The notes: generated by a model not told the origin, from the sequence alone. DNA of 64,000 nucleotides from Phaeobacter porticola (GCF_001888185.1 NZ_CP016364.1:992001-1056000), one strand, 5' to 3'; positions 8,934-18,273 are shown, counted from the stretch's first letter. Numbers and translations are program-made.

Positions 8934-10097
8934 ATGCCTGTTAAGAATCGTTTTGCCGAGATGCAGACAGAAATCACAGCTTGGCGACGTGACATCCACG
9001 AAAACCCTGAGATCCTGTTTGAAACTCACCGTACCAGCGCATTGGTGGCGGACAAGCTGAAGGAATTTGGTTGCGATGAAATCGTGACCGGTATTGGTCG
9101 CACCGGCGTGGTTGGCGTGATCAAAGGTAAGAGCGATAGCGCGGGCAAGGTGATTGGCCTGCGCGCGGATATGGATGCGCTGCCGATTCACGAGCAGACC
9201 GGATTGGACTATGCGTCCAAAACGGATGGCGCGATGCATGCCTGCGGTCATGATGGCCATACTGCGATGCTGCTCGGCGCGGCAAAGTACCTCTCGGAGA
9301 CGCGAAATTTCGATGGAACCGTTGTGGTGATCTTTCAACCTGCCGAAGAAGGCGGCGGCGGCGGCAAAGAAATGTGCGATGATGGCATGATGGACCGCTG
9401 GAATATTCAGGAGGTTTACGGCATGCACAATTGGCCGGGCCGTCCCATTGGCTCCTTTGCAATCCGTCCTGGTGCCTTTTTTGCCGCAACTGACCAGTTC
9501 GACATCACCTTTGAAGGGCGCGGTGGCCATGCGGCGAAGCCGCAGGAAACCATCGACACCACCGTGATGTCGGCGCAGGCGGTTTTGGCGCTGCAAACCA
9601 TCGCCTCGCGCAACGCAGATCCCGTGCATCAGATCGTGGTATCGGTCACCTCGTTTGAGACGTCCTCCAAGGCGTTCAACGTGATCCCGCAGAGCGTTCA
9701 CATCAAAGGTACTGTGCGCACTATGTCGGGTGAGATGCGCGACCTAGCCGAGAAACGCCTCAACGAGATCTGCGCAGGCGTCGCCGCTACCTTTGGTGGC
9801 ACAGCAGATGTGACCTATCATCGTGGATATCCGGTGATGGTGAACCATGAAGAGCAGACCGAATTTGCAGCCAAGGTTGCCAGCGACATTTCTGGCAGCT
9901 GCGAGGACGCACCGTTGGTGATGGGCGGTGAGGACTTTGCCTTTATGCTGGAAGAGCGCCCAGGTGCCTATATCCTGGTCGGCAACGGCGACACAGCCGC
10001 AGTGCATCACCCGGAATACAACTTCAACGACGATGCGATCCCGGCTGGCTGCAGCTGGTGGGCGGAAATCGTAGAACAGCGTATGCCTGCCGCCTGA
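8934..10097 (+). CDS. M20 amidohydrolase (HipO-type), copy 3 of 3
   Basis: A 387-residue third paralogue, starting MPVKNRFAEMQTEITAWRRD and closest to copy 2 at the N-terminus. Metal motif MHACGHDGHTAMLLG, QPAEEGGGGGK and MGGEDFAFML are intact, so the enzyme should be active. The ATG at 8934 is preceded by AAAGGAC; the 83-base gap after copy 2 allows a separate RBS or promoter. It is the last gene of the plus-strand unit and is followed by a strong terminator. Three co-linear copies suggest specialisation for different acyl or amino-acid groups delivered by the adjacent transporter. Confidence 0.92.
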   Translation: MPVKNRFAEMQTEITAWRRDIHENPEILFETHRTSALVADKLKEFGCDEIVTGIGRTGVVGVIKGKSDSAGKVIGLRADMDALPIHEQTGLDYASKTDGAMHACGHDGHTAMLLGAAKYLSETRNFDGTVVVIFQPAEEGGGGGKEMCDDGMMDRWNIQEVYGMHNWPGRPIGSFAIRPGAFFAATDQFDITFEGRGGHAAKPQETIDTTVMSAQAVLALQTIASRNADPVHQIVVSVTSFETSSKAFNVIPQSVHIKGTVRTMSGEMRDLAEKRLNEICAGVAATFGGTADVTYHRGYPVMVNHEEQTEFAAKVASDISGSCEDAPLVMGGEDFAFMLEERPGAYILVGNGDTAAVHHPEYNFNDDAIPAGCSWWAEIVEQRMPAA

Positions 10098-10128
10098 TCT
10101 AATCTAGACTTAGGCATGAAGACCAGAA

Positions 10129-10153
10129 CGCCCGTCCCTGTCTGGGGCGGGCG
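10129..10153. terminator. Intrinsic terminator between convergent genes
   Basis: CGCCCGTCCC (10129-10138) pairs with GGGGCGGGCG (10144-10153), a 10-bp stem with one G-U pair and a 5-base loop, followed by ATTTGCGTTTG on the plus strand. It sits between the end of the amidohydrolase operon and the end of the minus-strand glycosyltransferase, and may serve both. Confidence 0.75.
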
Positions 10154-10184
10154 ATTTGCGTTTGCCGACCGTCTGAGAGGCGGG

Positions 10185-11228
10185 TCAGCCTTCAGACCAG
10201 AGCTCCTGATAAACGGCGTCGATGCCATCTGCTTCCGCATGGGCGCTGAAGGCGTGGACCGCCAGATCGCGCCCCGCACGTGCCATCACGGCAAGACGAT
10301 CTGGCGCTGACAGCAGTTGCCCTGCAGCAGTCGCGGCCTGCTCTGTGGCCTGAAGTGGAACCACAGTACCAACCTTGCCCTGCGCCGAAAACGCGCGGTA
10401 GTATCCGGTGTCAGAGCCAACAAAGGGGACGGCACTGGCCAGCCCTTCCAGCGGGGCCATGCCGTAGCCCTCATAGCGGGGCAGTTGCATCACCAACGAT
10501 AATGCACGCATCACCCGTGGCAGGTTGCTGGCCGGGATCTCACCAGTAAAAATAATCCGGTCACTTAATCCTGCCGCCGCGATGCGGGTCTGCAATCCCT
10601 TCAGAAATGCCTGATGTTCCCGTGCTGCGCGGCCAATGACCAATGCGACAGTTCCGGGATGCGCCGGCAGCAACCGCAGCATGGTGTCAATAAAGAGATC
10701 GGTGCCCTTCTCCGGGCGAATACGCCCGATGGTGGCAAGCCCCTGCGCGCCGCCATATCCCAACGCCGCCCAGGCAGACCTGCGGTTTTCTGCCGGGATA
10801 AAGAGATCTGTATCCACGCCATGGGGCACCACAGCGCGCACATTGGGTACAAAGCCTGCGGCGGCGTCCGTCGTCGCCACGACCGCATCCATGCGCGAGA
10901 TCAGCCAGCGCGGGAACGCAGAATGCCGCCGCTGCGCCGCCGAGGTGAAGACAATCCTAACCGGCAGCCGCAGGACGTCGCGTGCCCAGATCGCAGCGCG
11001 CATTTCCGTATTGCGCCGAACATGCCAAATCGCAAAGGATTTGGCAGGATCATGGTGACGCGAGGCCGCGCGAGCGGCGGCTATAGAAACGGGAACGGGG
11101 CAGCCGGGCAGTGAGCGTCCTATCAGTGCCATATCATAGCGGTTGGCCTGTTGACGGATCACATTGGCCGCTGTTGCTGACACACCGGTAAAGTTGCGAT
11201 TGAAATTGGTGACGAACAGGTCAGCCAT
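10185..11228 (-). CDS. Glycosyltransferase, GT4-like (group 1)
   Basis: A 347-residue glycosyltransferase with a two-Rossmann (GT-B) layout. Visible features are VPHGVDTDLFIPA at about 133-145, the GRIRPEKGTDLFID donor-domain motif at about 162-175 and RYEGYGMAPLEGLASAVP near 255-272, the E-x7-E region that binds the nucleotide-sugar in group 1 transferases. It is the third gene of a moaA-kdtA-glycosyltransferase unit, 14 bases after kdtA, so a role in lipopolysaccharide core assembly next to the Kdo transferase is likely. Sugar donor and acceptor cannot be read from the sequence. Confidence 0.88.
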   Translation of the reverse strand: MADLFVTNFNRNFTGVSATAANVIRQQANRYDMALIGRSLPGCPVPVSIAAARAASRHHDPAKSFAIWHVRRNTEMRAAIWARDVLRLPVRIVFTSAAQRRHSAFPRWLISRMDAVVATTDAAAGFVPNVRAVVPHGVDTDLFIPAENRRSAWAALGYGGAQGLATIGRIRPEKGTDLFIDTMLRLLPAHPGTVALVIGRAAREHQAFLKGLQTRIAAAGLSDRIIFTGEIPASNLPRVMRALSLVMQLPRYEGYGMAPLEGLASAVPFVGSDTGYYRAFSAQGKVGTVVPLQATEQAATAAGQLLSAPDRLAVMARAGRDLAVHAFSAHAEADGIDAVYQELWSEG

Positions 11229-11242
11229 TTGTTCAGTCCCGC

Positions 11243-12586
11243 TCAGTTGTCTGCTGCGGCAGGCGCCAGCGCCAGATGGTCGATCAGCAGATCCACCACG
11301 CCCTCCAGTGCTGCGGCCTGGGTGGTGACCACGTCATGGGCAGCAGCGCGCGCCTTTGTTAGGGCAGTGGGGTCTTGCAACCAGTTCTGTACCGCTTTGG
11401 CCAGTGTCGACGCATCGGTGACTTCAACCGCACCACCGGCAGCAATGAGCGGCGGGAAGGTTTCGGCGAAATTGGAATAGCCGGGACCGGTGATGACGGC
11501 AGCACCTGCCTGAGCCACCTCAAACGGATTATGACCGCCGATCGGCGCAAGAGAGCCACCAAGAAATACAATGGGCGACAGTGCGTACCAGGTCCCAACT
11601 TCGCCCAGCGTATCAGCCAGATAAATCTGCGTGTCAGCCGTGAGCGGTTGTCCCTCGCTGCGGCGCGCCATGCTCAGACCCGCTTTGCGGATCAGCGTGG
11701 TGATCTCTTCAGCGCGCTCGGGGTGGCGTGGGGCGAGCAGCAGGCACAGCGCGGGAAACTCAGCCAGCAGAGCCTTATGCGCGGCAATCACCGTCTCTTC
11801 CTCGCCCTGATGGGTCGAGCTTGCAATCCAAGCAGGACGTGTGCCAAGGGCAGAGCGCAGGTCGTCGAGCGCCTGTTTGTCGACTGGTAACGGTGCTGAG
11901 CCTGCTTTCAGATTGCCACTGGGATGGACGCGCGCAGCATCCGCGCCCAATTCAATGAGCGTTTGGCCCATCTGCGGATTTTGACTGAGCAGAATATCAA
12001 ATTTCTGCATGACAAAGGCCGCCGTTGCCGGTTTGGACTTCCACCGCTCTACGGAGCGATCCGACAGACGTGCGTTGACCAGAGCCAGGCGCACGCCGGC
12101 ATGTTTGGCGGCGTCCAGGGTCACTGGCCACAGTTCGCTTTCGACAAAGAGTGCCGCATCCGGTTGCCAGTGACGCAGGAACCGTTGCACGGCCGTGCTG
12201 CTGTCGAGTGGGGCAAACTGGTGGCGGCAGCGTGCGGGCATACGTTTTGCCATCATCTCTGCCGAGCTGGCCGTACCGGAGGTCAGGAGAAACTCTGCTC
12301 GGGGCAGGCGCGGAGCCAGTTTGTCGATCAGGCTCAATGCGGCCAGGCTCTCACCGACCGATGCTCCGTGAAACCATAGTAGCGGGGCAGAACTGTCATC
12401 TGAGGACATTGGGGTAGGGCGGGGCTGACTGGCGTAGCCGAGCCGCTCGCGTTGGCGCACCGGGGTCACGCCATGCGCCGCCAGCTTGCCCGCCACCTTG
12501 CGAAACGCAAAAGGCGCCAGCAATGCGGTCACGCCACGGTACAAGTGAAACAGCAGCGGCGGTGCGCTGGATTTAAGGCTGGTCAT
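11243..12586 (-). CDS. waaA: 3-deoxy-D-manno-octulosonic acid (Kdo) transferase
   Basis: A 447-residue KdtA/WaaA, the inner-membrane enzyme that moves Kdo from CMP-Kdo to lipid A precursor. Family marks are the N-terminal YRGVTALLAPF segment, the RQRERLGY block near 45-52, WFHGASVGES near 71-80 with the catalytic Glu, FVESELWP, and the C-terminal LGGSLAPIGGHNPFEVAQ block. Length is usual, with a short serine-rich insertion near residue 60 (PTPMSSDDSSAP). The gene starts 1 base after the moaA stop, so the pair should be translationally coupled although the pathways are unrelated. Confidence 0.93.
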   Translation of the reverse strand: MTSLKSSAPPLLFHLYRGVTALLAPFAFRKVAGKLAAHGVTPVRQRERLGYASQPRPTPMSSDDSSAPLLWFHGASVGESLAALSLIDKLAPRLPRAEFLLTSGTASSAEMMAKRMPARCRHQFAPLDSSTAVQRFLRHWQPDAALFVESELWPVTLDAAKHAGVRLALVNARLSDRSVERWKSKPATAAFVMQKFDILLSQNPQMGQTLIELGADAARVHPSGNLKAGSAPLPVDKQALDDLRSALGTRPAWIASSTHQGEEETVIAAHKALLAEFPALCLLLAPRHPERAEEITTLIRKAGLSMARRSEGQPLTADTQIYLADTLGEVGTWYALSPIVFLGGSLAPIGGHNPFEVAQAGAAVITGPGYSNFAETFPPLIAAGGAVEVTDASTLAKAVQNWLQDPTALTKARAAAHDVVTTQAAALEGVVDLLIDHLALAPAAADN

Positions 12587-12587
12587 T

Positions 12588-13595
12588 TCAGCCGCCGGTG
12601 TGGCTCATGTGGCGGGGCATCTGCCCGTCCAGCTTTTGGCGGGAGTAGTCAAAATCATGTCCCTTGGGTTTCAGGGTGATGGCCGCGCGAATTGCGGTTT
12701 CCAGCGCTTGTTCGTCCTCGGGGTGGTCGCGCAGGGGGGCACGCAGGTCTGCCATGTCCTCTTGGCCGAGGCACATGTATAACTCACCTGTACAAGTCAG
12801 CCGCACGCGGTTGCAGCTTTCGCAGAAATTATGCGACAGCGGTGTGATGAAGCCGATTTTCTGACCGGTTTCCTCTAGCCGGACATAACGGGCGGGCCCA
12901 CCTGTGCGCTCGGTCAGATCTGTAACCGTGAAATGATCCTCGTAGCTGCGACGAACATCCTTCAGCGACCAATATTGGCCCAGCCGGTTTTCATTGCCGA
13001 TATCGCCCATCGGCATCACCTCGATCCAGGTGAGATCCATGTCACGCTCAGCGCACCATTGGGTGATCGTCGGCAGCTCGTCTTCGTTGAAACCCTTGAG
13101 AGCGACGGCATTGATCTTGATCCGCAGTCCGGCCTTCTGTGCGGCATCAATGCCGCGCAGCACCTGTGGCAGGCGGCCCCAGCGGGTGATCTCGGCGAAT
13201 TTACCCTCATCGATGGTATCAAGCGAAACATTCACCCGCCGCACACCTGCATCGTAGAGGTCCTGCGCATATTTCTCCAGCTGCGAGCCATTGGTTGTTA
13301 GGGTCAGCTCTTTCAGGGCGTTGCTTTCCAGATGTCGGGTCATGGAGCGAAAGAAAGTCATAATGCCCCGGCGCACCAGCGGTTCGCCACCGGTAATGCG
13401 CAGCTTCTCTACACCGAGGTTGACGAAGGTCGAACACATGCGGTCCAGCTCCTCCAACGTCAACAGATCCTTCTTTGGCAGGAAGGTCATGTTTTCGGAC
13501 ATGCAGTAGACGCAGCGAAAATCGCAGCGGTCGGTGACCGAAACGCGCAGGTACGTGATGGCGCGGGCGAAGGGATCAATGAGCGGAGCAGTCAT
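12588..13595 (-). CDS. moaA: GTP 3',8-cyclase (molybdenum cofactor biosynthesis protein A)
   Basis: A 335-residue radical-SAM enzyme for the first step of molybdopterin synthesis. The N-terminal 4Fe-4S/SAM motif CDFRCVYC gives Cys24, Cys28 and Cys31. The second, C-terminal cluster motif is [21 protein letters not shown]-like (last Cys set around 250-270). The chain ends in Gly-Gly, the conserved GTP-side tail of MoaA. Full length for the family. First gene of the minus-strand unit with kdtA and a glycosyltransferase, divergent from a lipoprotein gene across a 102-base spacer. Confidence 0.96.
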   Translation of the reverse strand: MTAPLIDPFARAITYLRVSVTDRCDFRCVYCMSENMTFLPKKDLLTLEELDRMCSTFVNLGVEKLRITGGEPLVRRGIMTFFRSMTRHLESNALKELTLTTNGSQLEKYAQDLYDAGVRRVNVSLDTIDEGKFAEITRWGRLPQVLRGIDAAQKAGLRIKINAVALKGFNEDELPTITQWCAERDMDLTWIEVMPMGDIGNENRLGQYWSLKDVRRSYEDHFTVTDLTERTGGPARYVRLEETGQKIGFITPLSHNFCESCNRVRLTCTGELYMCLGQEDMADLRAPLRDHPEDEQALETAIRAAITLKPKGHDFDYSRQKLDGQMPRHMSHTGG

Positions 13596-13697
13596 ACACC
13601 TTAGGTAAAGCGGGGGGGCGCTTGCGGCAAGGGCTGAGTTTGGCCGAATGGGGGATTGCCGCTAGCAAAGCCGTGAGGTGAGAGCTAGTGTCGCCTT

Positions 13698-14165
13698 ATG
13701 CGTAATTCTGTCTTGATCTTTTCATCTTTCGTGCTGCTTGGGGCCTGTGGCCAAATGCAGTGGAATTCCTCTGTTTTAGGCGCGCGGTCGCCCTCGGGTC
13801 AGGTGGATCTGCCATCGGGGGCAATTGGCGATCCGGTTGGAACTGTCCCGTTGGCGCCAGGTATCGAGCAAACCCCACTTGATGGCAGGTCGGCACCGGT
13901 GGCCTCTGGTGGCTACACCGGCCAGGCATCTACTGTGGCAAGCCTTGGCGATCCTTCTCAGCCGGGCTTGTGGCTGGAGACCCCCTTGGTTGGCAGCGCG
14001 CAACAGGCACGCGTTCGTTCGCCAAAGGGCACGGAGGTGACACTGACACTGCGCCCGATTGCGGGCGATGCCAGCGCGGGCAGTCGGTTGTCCATCGATG
14101 CGATGCGGGCACTTGGCCTGCCGCTGACAGAATTGGTGGAGCTTCAGGTCTTGCCCGCAGCCTGA
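13698..14165 (+). CDS. Small predicted lipoprotein of unknown function
   Basis: A 155-residue protein with a lipoprotein signal peptide: MRNSVLIFSSFVLLGAC, where LLGAC is the lipobox and Cys17 the lipidation site. The middle is rich in Gly, Ser and Pro and looks disordered; the last 60 residues (ARVRSPKGTEVTLTLRP onward) look folded and may be a small beta domain. I do not recognise a family. It is a single-gene unit between the divergent moaA and its own downstream terminator. Probably exported to the periplasm and anchored in a membrane. Confidence 0.75.
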   Translation: MRNSVLIFSSFVLLGACGQMQWNSSVLGARSPSGQVDLPSGAIGDPVGTVPLAPGIEQTPLDGRSAPVASGGYTGQASTVASLGDPSQPGLWLETPLVGSAQQARVRSPKGTEVTLTLRPIAGDASAGSRLSIDAMRALGLPLTELVELQVLPAA

Positions 14166-14193
14166 TCCGTTAACTCGACTTCCAAAGATACGG

Positions 14194-14224
14194 CAACGGC
14201 GCGAGGGGGATCTTCGCGCCGTTG
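14194..14224 (+). terminator. Intrinsic terminator after the lipoprotein gene
   Basis: CAACGGCGCGA (14194-14204) and TCGCGCCGTTG (14214-14224) make a perfect 11-bp stem with a 9-base loop, followed by TTCATT. It lies 29 bases past the lipoprotein stop and before the convergent end of the alkD-like gene, so it may act in both directions. Confidence 0.75.
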
Positions 14225-14249
14225 TTCATTCAGAGGTCTCTAGTCAACC

Positions 14250-14981
14250 CTATTGGCTGTCCACGTCGAAAACGGCGGCGGCAGGGAGGTATTTCGCGGC
14301 CTCTTTGCGGGCAAAGGGCTTCATCGCCTCTCCATGCTCTGCGAGAAAGGCGCGAGTGCGGTCAGCATCATGTTTGCTGAGGTCACGCAGCCACCACGCA
14401 ATGGATTTCTGCATAAACCAGTTGCGATCCGGCACATAGGCAGCGGCCCAGCCTAGGATTCGTTCACGTGTCGCCAGTTCTTCCGGCTTGGGATTTGGCA
14501 GTTTGGCCCAGGGCAGGGTCGATACCAATGCCGCACGCCGTGTCCACATATGCTCCGAAGTGGTCCAACCTTCAACAATGTCCAACCGCTCAGGCGCGGC
14601 TTGCAGGCGTTTCTGGATCGCCGAGGCCGCATGATCCGCAATGGCCCAACTGTCGAAACCGGGTAACCAGCTTTGCAACAGCTCCCAGACCGCTGTGTCT
14701 TCTTTAATGCGCGCCTGCGTCAGCAGCTTTGCAGCGGCAATGCGCGCTTCAAAAACATCACTGGCCCAGAGATCCTGCGCCAGAGAGCAGCGGGTAGCAA
14801 CGCCGTCTTCACCGGCGCTCAACTCTTGGCGCCATTCCTGACTGAGGGCATTTATGGTGGGATTGGGGACACCCAATACGCGCCGCTTTTGCTTGTGATA
14901 GCTGACCATCTGTGCGGCGCGGTCAGGTTCGGCAGCGGCTTCTAACGCGGTGAGGGCGGTCTCAAGTGTAAGTTCGCTCAT
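14250..14981 (-). CDS. DNA alkylation repair protein (AlkD-like, HEAT-like repeats)
   Basis: A 243-residue all-helical protein of the DNA_alkylation_repair (AlkD) family, which excises N3- and N7-alkylpurines. Typical blocks are YHKQKRRVLGVPNPTINAL near 28-46 and MWTRRAALVSTLPWAK near 145-160, where the TRRAALV helix carries the DNA-binding Arg residues, then WFMQKSIAWWLRDLSKHD near 200. Its ATG overlaps the glmS stop by 4 bases, so it is translated from the glmU-glmS message. It may protect DNA under the same growth conditions that need cell-wall precursors, but the linkage could be accidental. Confidence 0.85.
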   Translation of the reverse strand: MSELTLETALTALEAAAEPDRAAQMVSYHKQKRRVLGVPNPTINALSQEWRQELSAGEDGVATRCSLAQDLWASDVFEARIAAAKLLTQARIKEDTAVWELLQSWLPGFDSWAIADHAASAIQKRLQAAPERLDIVEGWTTSEHMWTRRAALVSTLPWAKLPNPKPEELATRERILGWAAAYVPDRNWFMQKSIAWWLRDLSKHDADRTRAFLAEHGEAMKPFARKEAAKYLPAAAVFDVDSQ

Positions 14982-16786
14982 TCTACGGTCACCGACTTTG
15001 CGAGATTGCGAGGTTGGTCCACATCAGTTCCTTTTGCGATGGCCGTGTAATAGGCGATCTGTTGCGCCGGTACGGCATAGAGGATTGGGGCCAAGCTGTC
15101 CGGAACCTGCGGCATGACAATCACCTCATGGGTGCCATCGCCCGCGATTTTGGCGCCTTCGGCATCGGTGATCAGGATCACCTTACCGCCGCGCGCCATC
15201 ACTTCTTGCATGTTTGACACGGTCTTGTCGAACAGCGCATCACGTGGTGCCATTACGACCACCGGCACTTTTTCATCAATCAATGCGATCGGGCCGTGCT
15301 TTAGCTCGCCGCTGGCGTAACCTTCTGCGTGAATATAGCTCAGTTCCTTAAGCTTTAGCGCGCCCTCCAGTGCCAATGGATAAAGCTGACCTCGCCCAAG
15401 GAAAATAATATCCCGCGCTTCGGCAAGGCCACGGGCAGATGCGGTGATCTGTTTTTCGCCCGCCAGTGACTGGTGGATCAATCCGGGAATCGCTCGCAAA
15501 TCATTGGGCATTCCGTCTGGCAGGGGCAAACCCCGCTGTTCGGCGGCGCGCAACGCGAGCAGCAATAAGATCGTAAGCTGGCAAGTGAATGCCTTGGTCG
15601 AGGCGACAGAAATTTCAGGGCCGGCATGCAGCGGCAGGATCACATCGCTCTCTCGCGCAATGGAGCTTTCAGGGACGTTGACCAGCCCTACGATTTGCTG
15701 GGCTTTGCCGTCCATGTAGCGCAGCGCTGCCAGCGTGTCGGCGGTCTCGCCCGATTGTGACACAAACAGTGCCAGCGTCTTCTCCGAGACTGGCGGTTCC
15801 CGGTAACGGAACTCAGAGGCGACATCGACCTCAACCGGCATGCGGGCAATCTGCTCGAACCAGTATTTCGCAACCATGCAGGCGTAGAAAGCGGTGCCGC
15901 AGGCCACCATGGTCAGTCGTTCGATCTTGGTGAAATCAAGTTCAGCCGGTAGCGACAGCTGTCCGTCGTCGCCCATATAGGCCTTCAACGCGCGGTCAAT
16001 GGCCACCGGCTGTTCGGCGATTTCCTTGGCCATGAAATGCTTGTGACCGTCCTTGTCGACACGGGCGTTGGCAAGCTGGATCTGGCGTTTCTCGCGGTTG
16101 GCGATGGCGCCGCGCTGATCCCGGATCTCAAGGCTGTTGCGCGTCAGCACGGCAAAATCGCCCTCTTCCAGATAGGTGATCTGATCGGTGAAAGGGGCAA
16201 GCGCAATGGCGTCGGAGCCGACAAACATCTCACCGTCACCATGACCAATCGCCAAAGGCGATCCTTTGCGCGTGGCGATCATCAGATCCTCTGCGCCCTC
16301 AAAGAGGAAGGCCAGTGCGAAGGCCCCCTCCAGTCGCGCGACGGTTTTACGCGCGGCCTCGATGGGCGCAAGACCCTCACAAACAAGGAATTCGCAGAGC
16401 AGGGCGACGGTTTCGGTGTCGGTCTCGGTTTGAAAAGTGATGCCTTTCTGCGCCAACTCTTCGCGCAGATCCTTGAAGTTCTCAATGATGCCATTGTGGA
16501 CAACCGCGACCCCACCGGCGCGGTGGGGGTGGGCATTGCCAACAGTCGGGGCACCATGGGTGGCCCAACGGGTGTGACCAATCCCGGATTTGCCGGGCAG
16601 CGGATCATGCACCAGTAGATCGGAGAGATTCACCAGTTTACCGACGGCGCGGCGGCGATCCAGAGCACCACCGTTGACCGTGGCGATGCCTGCGCTGTCA
16701 TAACCGCGATATTCAAGCCGCTTCAGCGCCTCGACCAGAATGGGGGCTGCTTCATGATTGCCAAGAACGCCGACGATGCCACACAT
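14978..16786 (-). CDS. glmS: Glutamine--fructose-6-phosphate aminotransferase (isomerising)
   Basis: A 602-residue GlmS, the first step towards UDP-GlcNAc. After Met removal the catalytic nucleophile is Cys (MCGIVGVLGN start), which opens the class II glutaminase domain (about 1-220; RWATHG, NGIIEN). Two SIS sugar-isomerase domains follow (about 280-420 with SQSGETADTL; 450-590 with YASGELKHGPIAL). The C-terminus keeps the invariant DVDQPRNLAKSVTVE. It overlaps the glmU stop by one base, so the two enzymes of the same pathway are coupled. I saw no glmS ribozyme, as expected outside Gram-positives. Confidence 0.97.
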   Translation of the reverse strand: MCGIVGVLGNHEAAPILVEALKRLEYRGYDSAGIATVNGGALDRRRAVGKLVNLSDLLVHDPLPGKSGIGHTRWATHGAPTVGNAHPHRAGGVAVVHNGIIENFKDLREELAQKGITFQTETDTETVALLCEFLVCEGLAPIEAARKTVARLEGAFALAFLFEGAEDLMIATRKGSPLAIGHGDGEMFVGSDAIALAPFTDQITYLEEGDFAVLTRNSLEIRDQRGAIANREKRQIQLANARVDKDGHKHFMAKEIAEQPVAIDRALKAYMGDDGQLSLPAELDFTKIERLTMVACGTAFYACMVAKYWFEQIARMPVEVDVASEFRYREPPVSEKTLALFVSQSGETADTLAALRYMDGKAQQIVGLVNVPESSIARESDVILPLHAGPEISVASTKAFTCQLTILLLLALRAAEQRGLPLPDGMPNDLRAIPGLIHQSLAGEKQITASARGLAEARDIIFLGRGQLYPLALEGALKLKELSYIHAEGYASGELKHGPIALIDEKVPVVVMAPRDALFDKTVSNMQEVMARGGKVILITDAEGAKIAGDGTHEVIVMPQVPDSLAPILYAVPAQQIAYYTAIAKGTDVDQPRNLAKSVTVE

Positions 16787-18141
16787 TATTCGGCTCCTTT
16801 GCTCAGACGGGCCTTCTTTGCGCGCAGCATGTCCATCAGCTTGCGTGCGCGACCCGGTTTATTTTTCTGTTCAGCGCGGGCAATCGCCAGCGCGCCGTCC
16901 TCAACCGATTTGGTGACCACGGCACCTGTTGCGGTCATGGCCTCATCGCCGATCCGCACCGGGGCCACCAGCATTGTGTTGGAGCCGATAAAGGCCCGTG
17001 CGCCGATTTCGGTGCGATGTTTCATCACGCCGTCGTAGTTGCAAGTGATTGTGCCTGCGCCGATATTTGTTTCGGCCCCCACGCTGGCATCGCCAATATA
17101 GCTCAGGTGGTTGACCTTGGCGCCCTCGGCGATTTCGGCATTCTTGATTTCCACAAAATTGCCGATGTGGGTGTTCTCGGCCAGTTCCGCACCGGGACGC
17201 AGGCGGGCGTAGGGGCCGACCTTGGAGCCGCGCGAAATATGACAGCCCTCAAAATGGGAGAAGGACCGGATGAACACACCGCTTTCCACCGTGACCTCGG
17301 GGCCAAAGACGACATTGGGTTCGATGATCGTGTCGCGACCGATGACAGTATCAAAGGCCAGATACACCGTCTCCGGGTCCATCAGCGTGACACCATCTGC
17401 CATCAGATCGGCGCGCTTGCGCTGTTGGAAGACACGGTCGGCCTCGGCCAGATCAGCGCGGGAATTGATACCAAGGGTCTCGGATTCGTCGCAAGATACA
17501 GCGGTGACGCGCAGCCCAGCAGCGCGGGCCAGTTCCACCAAATCAGTGAGGTAGTATTCGCCGGAGGCATTGGCACTGTCGACTTGGTCAATCAGCGCAA
17601 ACATCTGCGCCGCATTACCTGCCATCAGGCCTGAGTTGCAAAAATCAATCGCTCGCTCCGCCTCGGTTGCGTCTTTATATTCGACAATCCGCTCAAGACT
17701 GTCGCCATCCATGACCAACCGGCCATAGCGCGCCGGATCAGCCGCGGTAAAGCCAAGCACCACCAGATCTGCGTTCTGTCGTGCGGCCAGCATCCGCTGC
17801 AATGTCTCAGCGCTGACAAAGGGTGTGTCGCCATAAAGCACGACGATATCGCCATCAAAATCGGACAGGGCATCACGGGTCTGCGCCACCGCATGCGCGG
17901 TTCCAAGCTGTTCTTCCTGAACAACAATTTTGGCCTCTTCGTCGATATCGGCCATCATGGCGCGCACGTAGTCCGCCCCGTGACCTGCCACAACAATGGT
18001 GTGCTCCGGCGTCAGCGCGCGCCCTGCGGATAGCGCGTGTTCCAGCATCGGTGCGTGGGCAATTGGATGCAAAACCTTGGGCAGGTCGGAGTTCATCCGG
18101 GTGCCTTTGCCTGCGGCCAGAATGACGAGGGCGGTGCTCAT
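16786..18141 (-). CDS. glmU: Bifunctional UDP-GlcNAc pyrophosphorylase / GlcN-1-P acetyltransferase
   Basis: A 451-residue GlmU. The uridyltransferase domain starts with the nucleotide-binding LAAGKGTRMNSDLPKVLHPI-type motif (about 8-27) and covers residues 1-230; YGDTPF and NSGLMAG are visible. The left-handed beta-helix acetyltransferase half (about 250-435) shows hexapeptide repeats (IGNFVEIKNAEI, INIGAGTITCNYDG-like). First gene of glmU-glmS-alkD. The 132-base gap to the divergent gph-like gene should hold its promoter; I could not pick one with confidence. Confidence 0.97.
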   Translation of the reverse strand: MSTALVILAAGKGTRMNSDLPKVLHPIAHAPMLEHALSAGRALTPEHTIVVAGHGADYVRAMMADIDEEAKIVVQEEQLGTAHAVAQTRDALSDFDGDIVVLYGDTPFVSAETLQRMLAARQNADLVVLGFTAADPARYGRLVMDGDSLERIVEYKDATEAERAIDFCNSGLMAGNAAQMFALIDQVDSANASGEYYLTDLVELARAAGLRVTAVSCDESETLGINSRADLAEADRVFQQRKRADLMADGVTLMDPETVYLAFDTVIGRDTIIEPNVVFGPEVTVESGVFIRSFSHFEGCHISRGSKVGPYARLRPGAELAENTHIGNFVEIKNAEIAEGAKVNHLSYIGDASVGAETNIGAGTITCNYDGVMKHRTEIGARAFIGSNTMLVAPVRIGDEAMTATGAVVTKSVEDGALAIARAEQKNKPGRARKLMDMLRAKKARLSKGAE

Positions 18142-18273
18142 GTGTTGTTTTCTCTTTGTCTTTTCAGCGCCCCCGTTTTATCCGCTAACAGCAGGTGCGC
18201 AAGGTAAAGCGCCATCAAACAAGATTGCGGCTTGCAATAAGTGGTAGCGGAAACGCGCCGAGAGAGGGCAAAT

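Noticed and set aside
6510-10097. Three similar amidohydrolase genes as an assembly duplication
   Set aside because: The copies differ at many bases, have different spacers and separate ribosome binding sites, so they are real paralogues.
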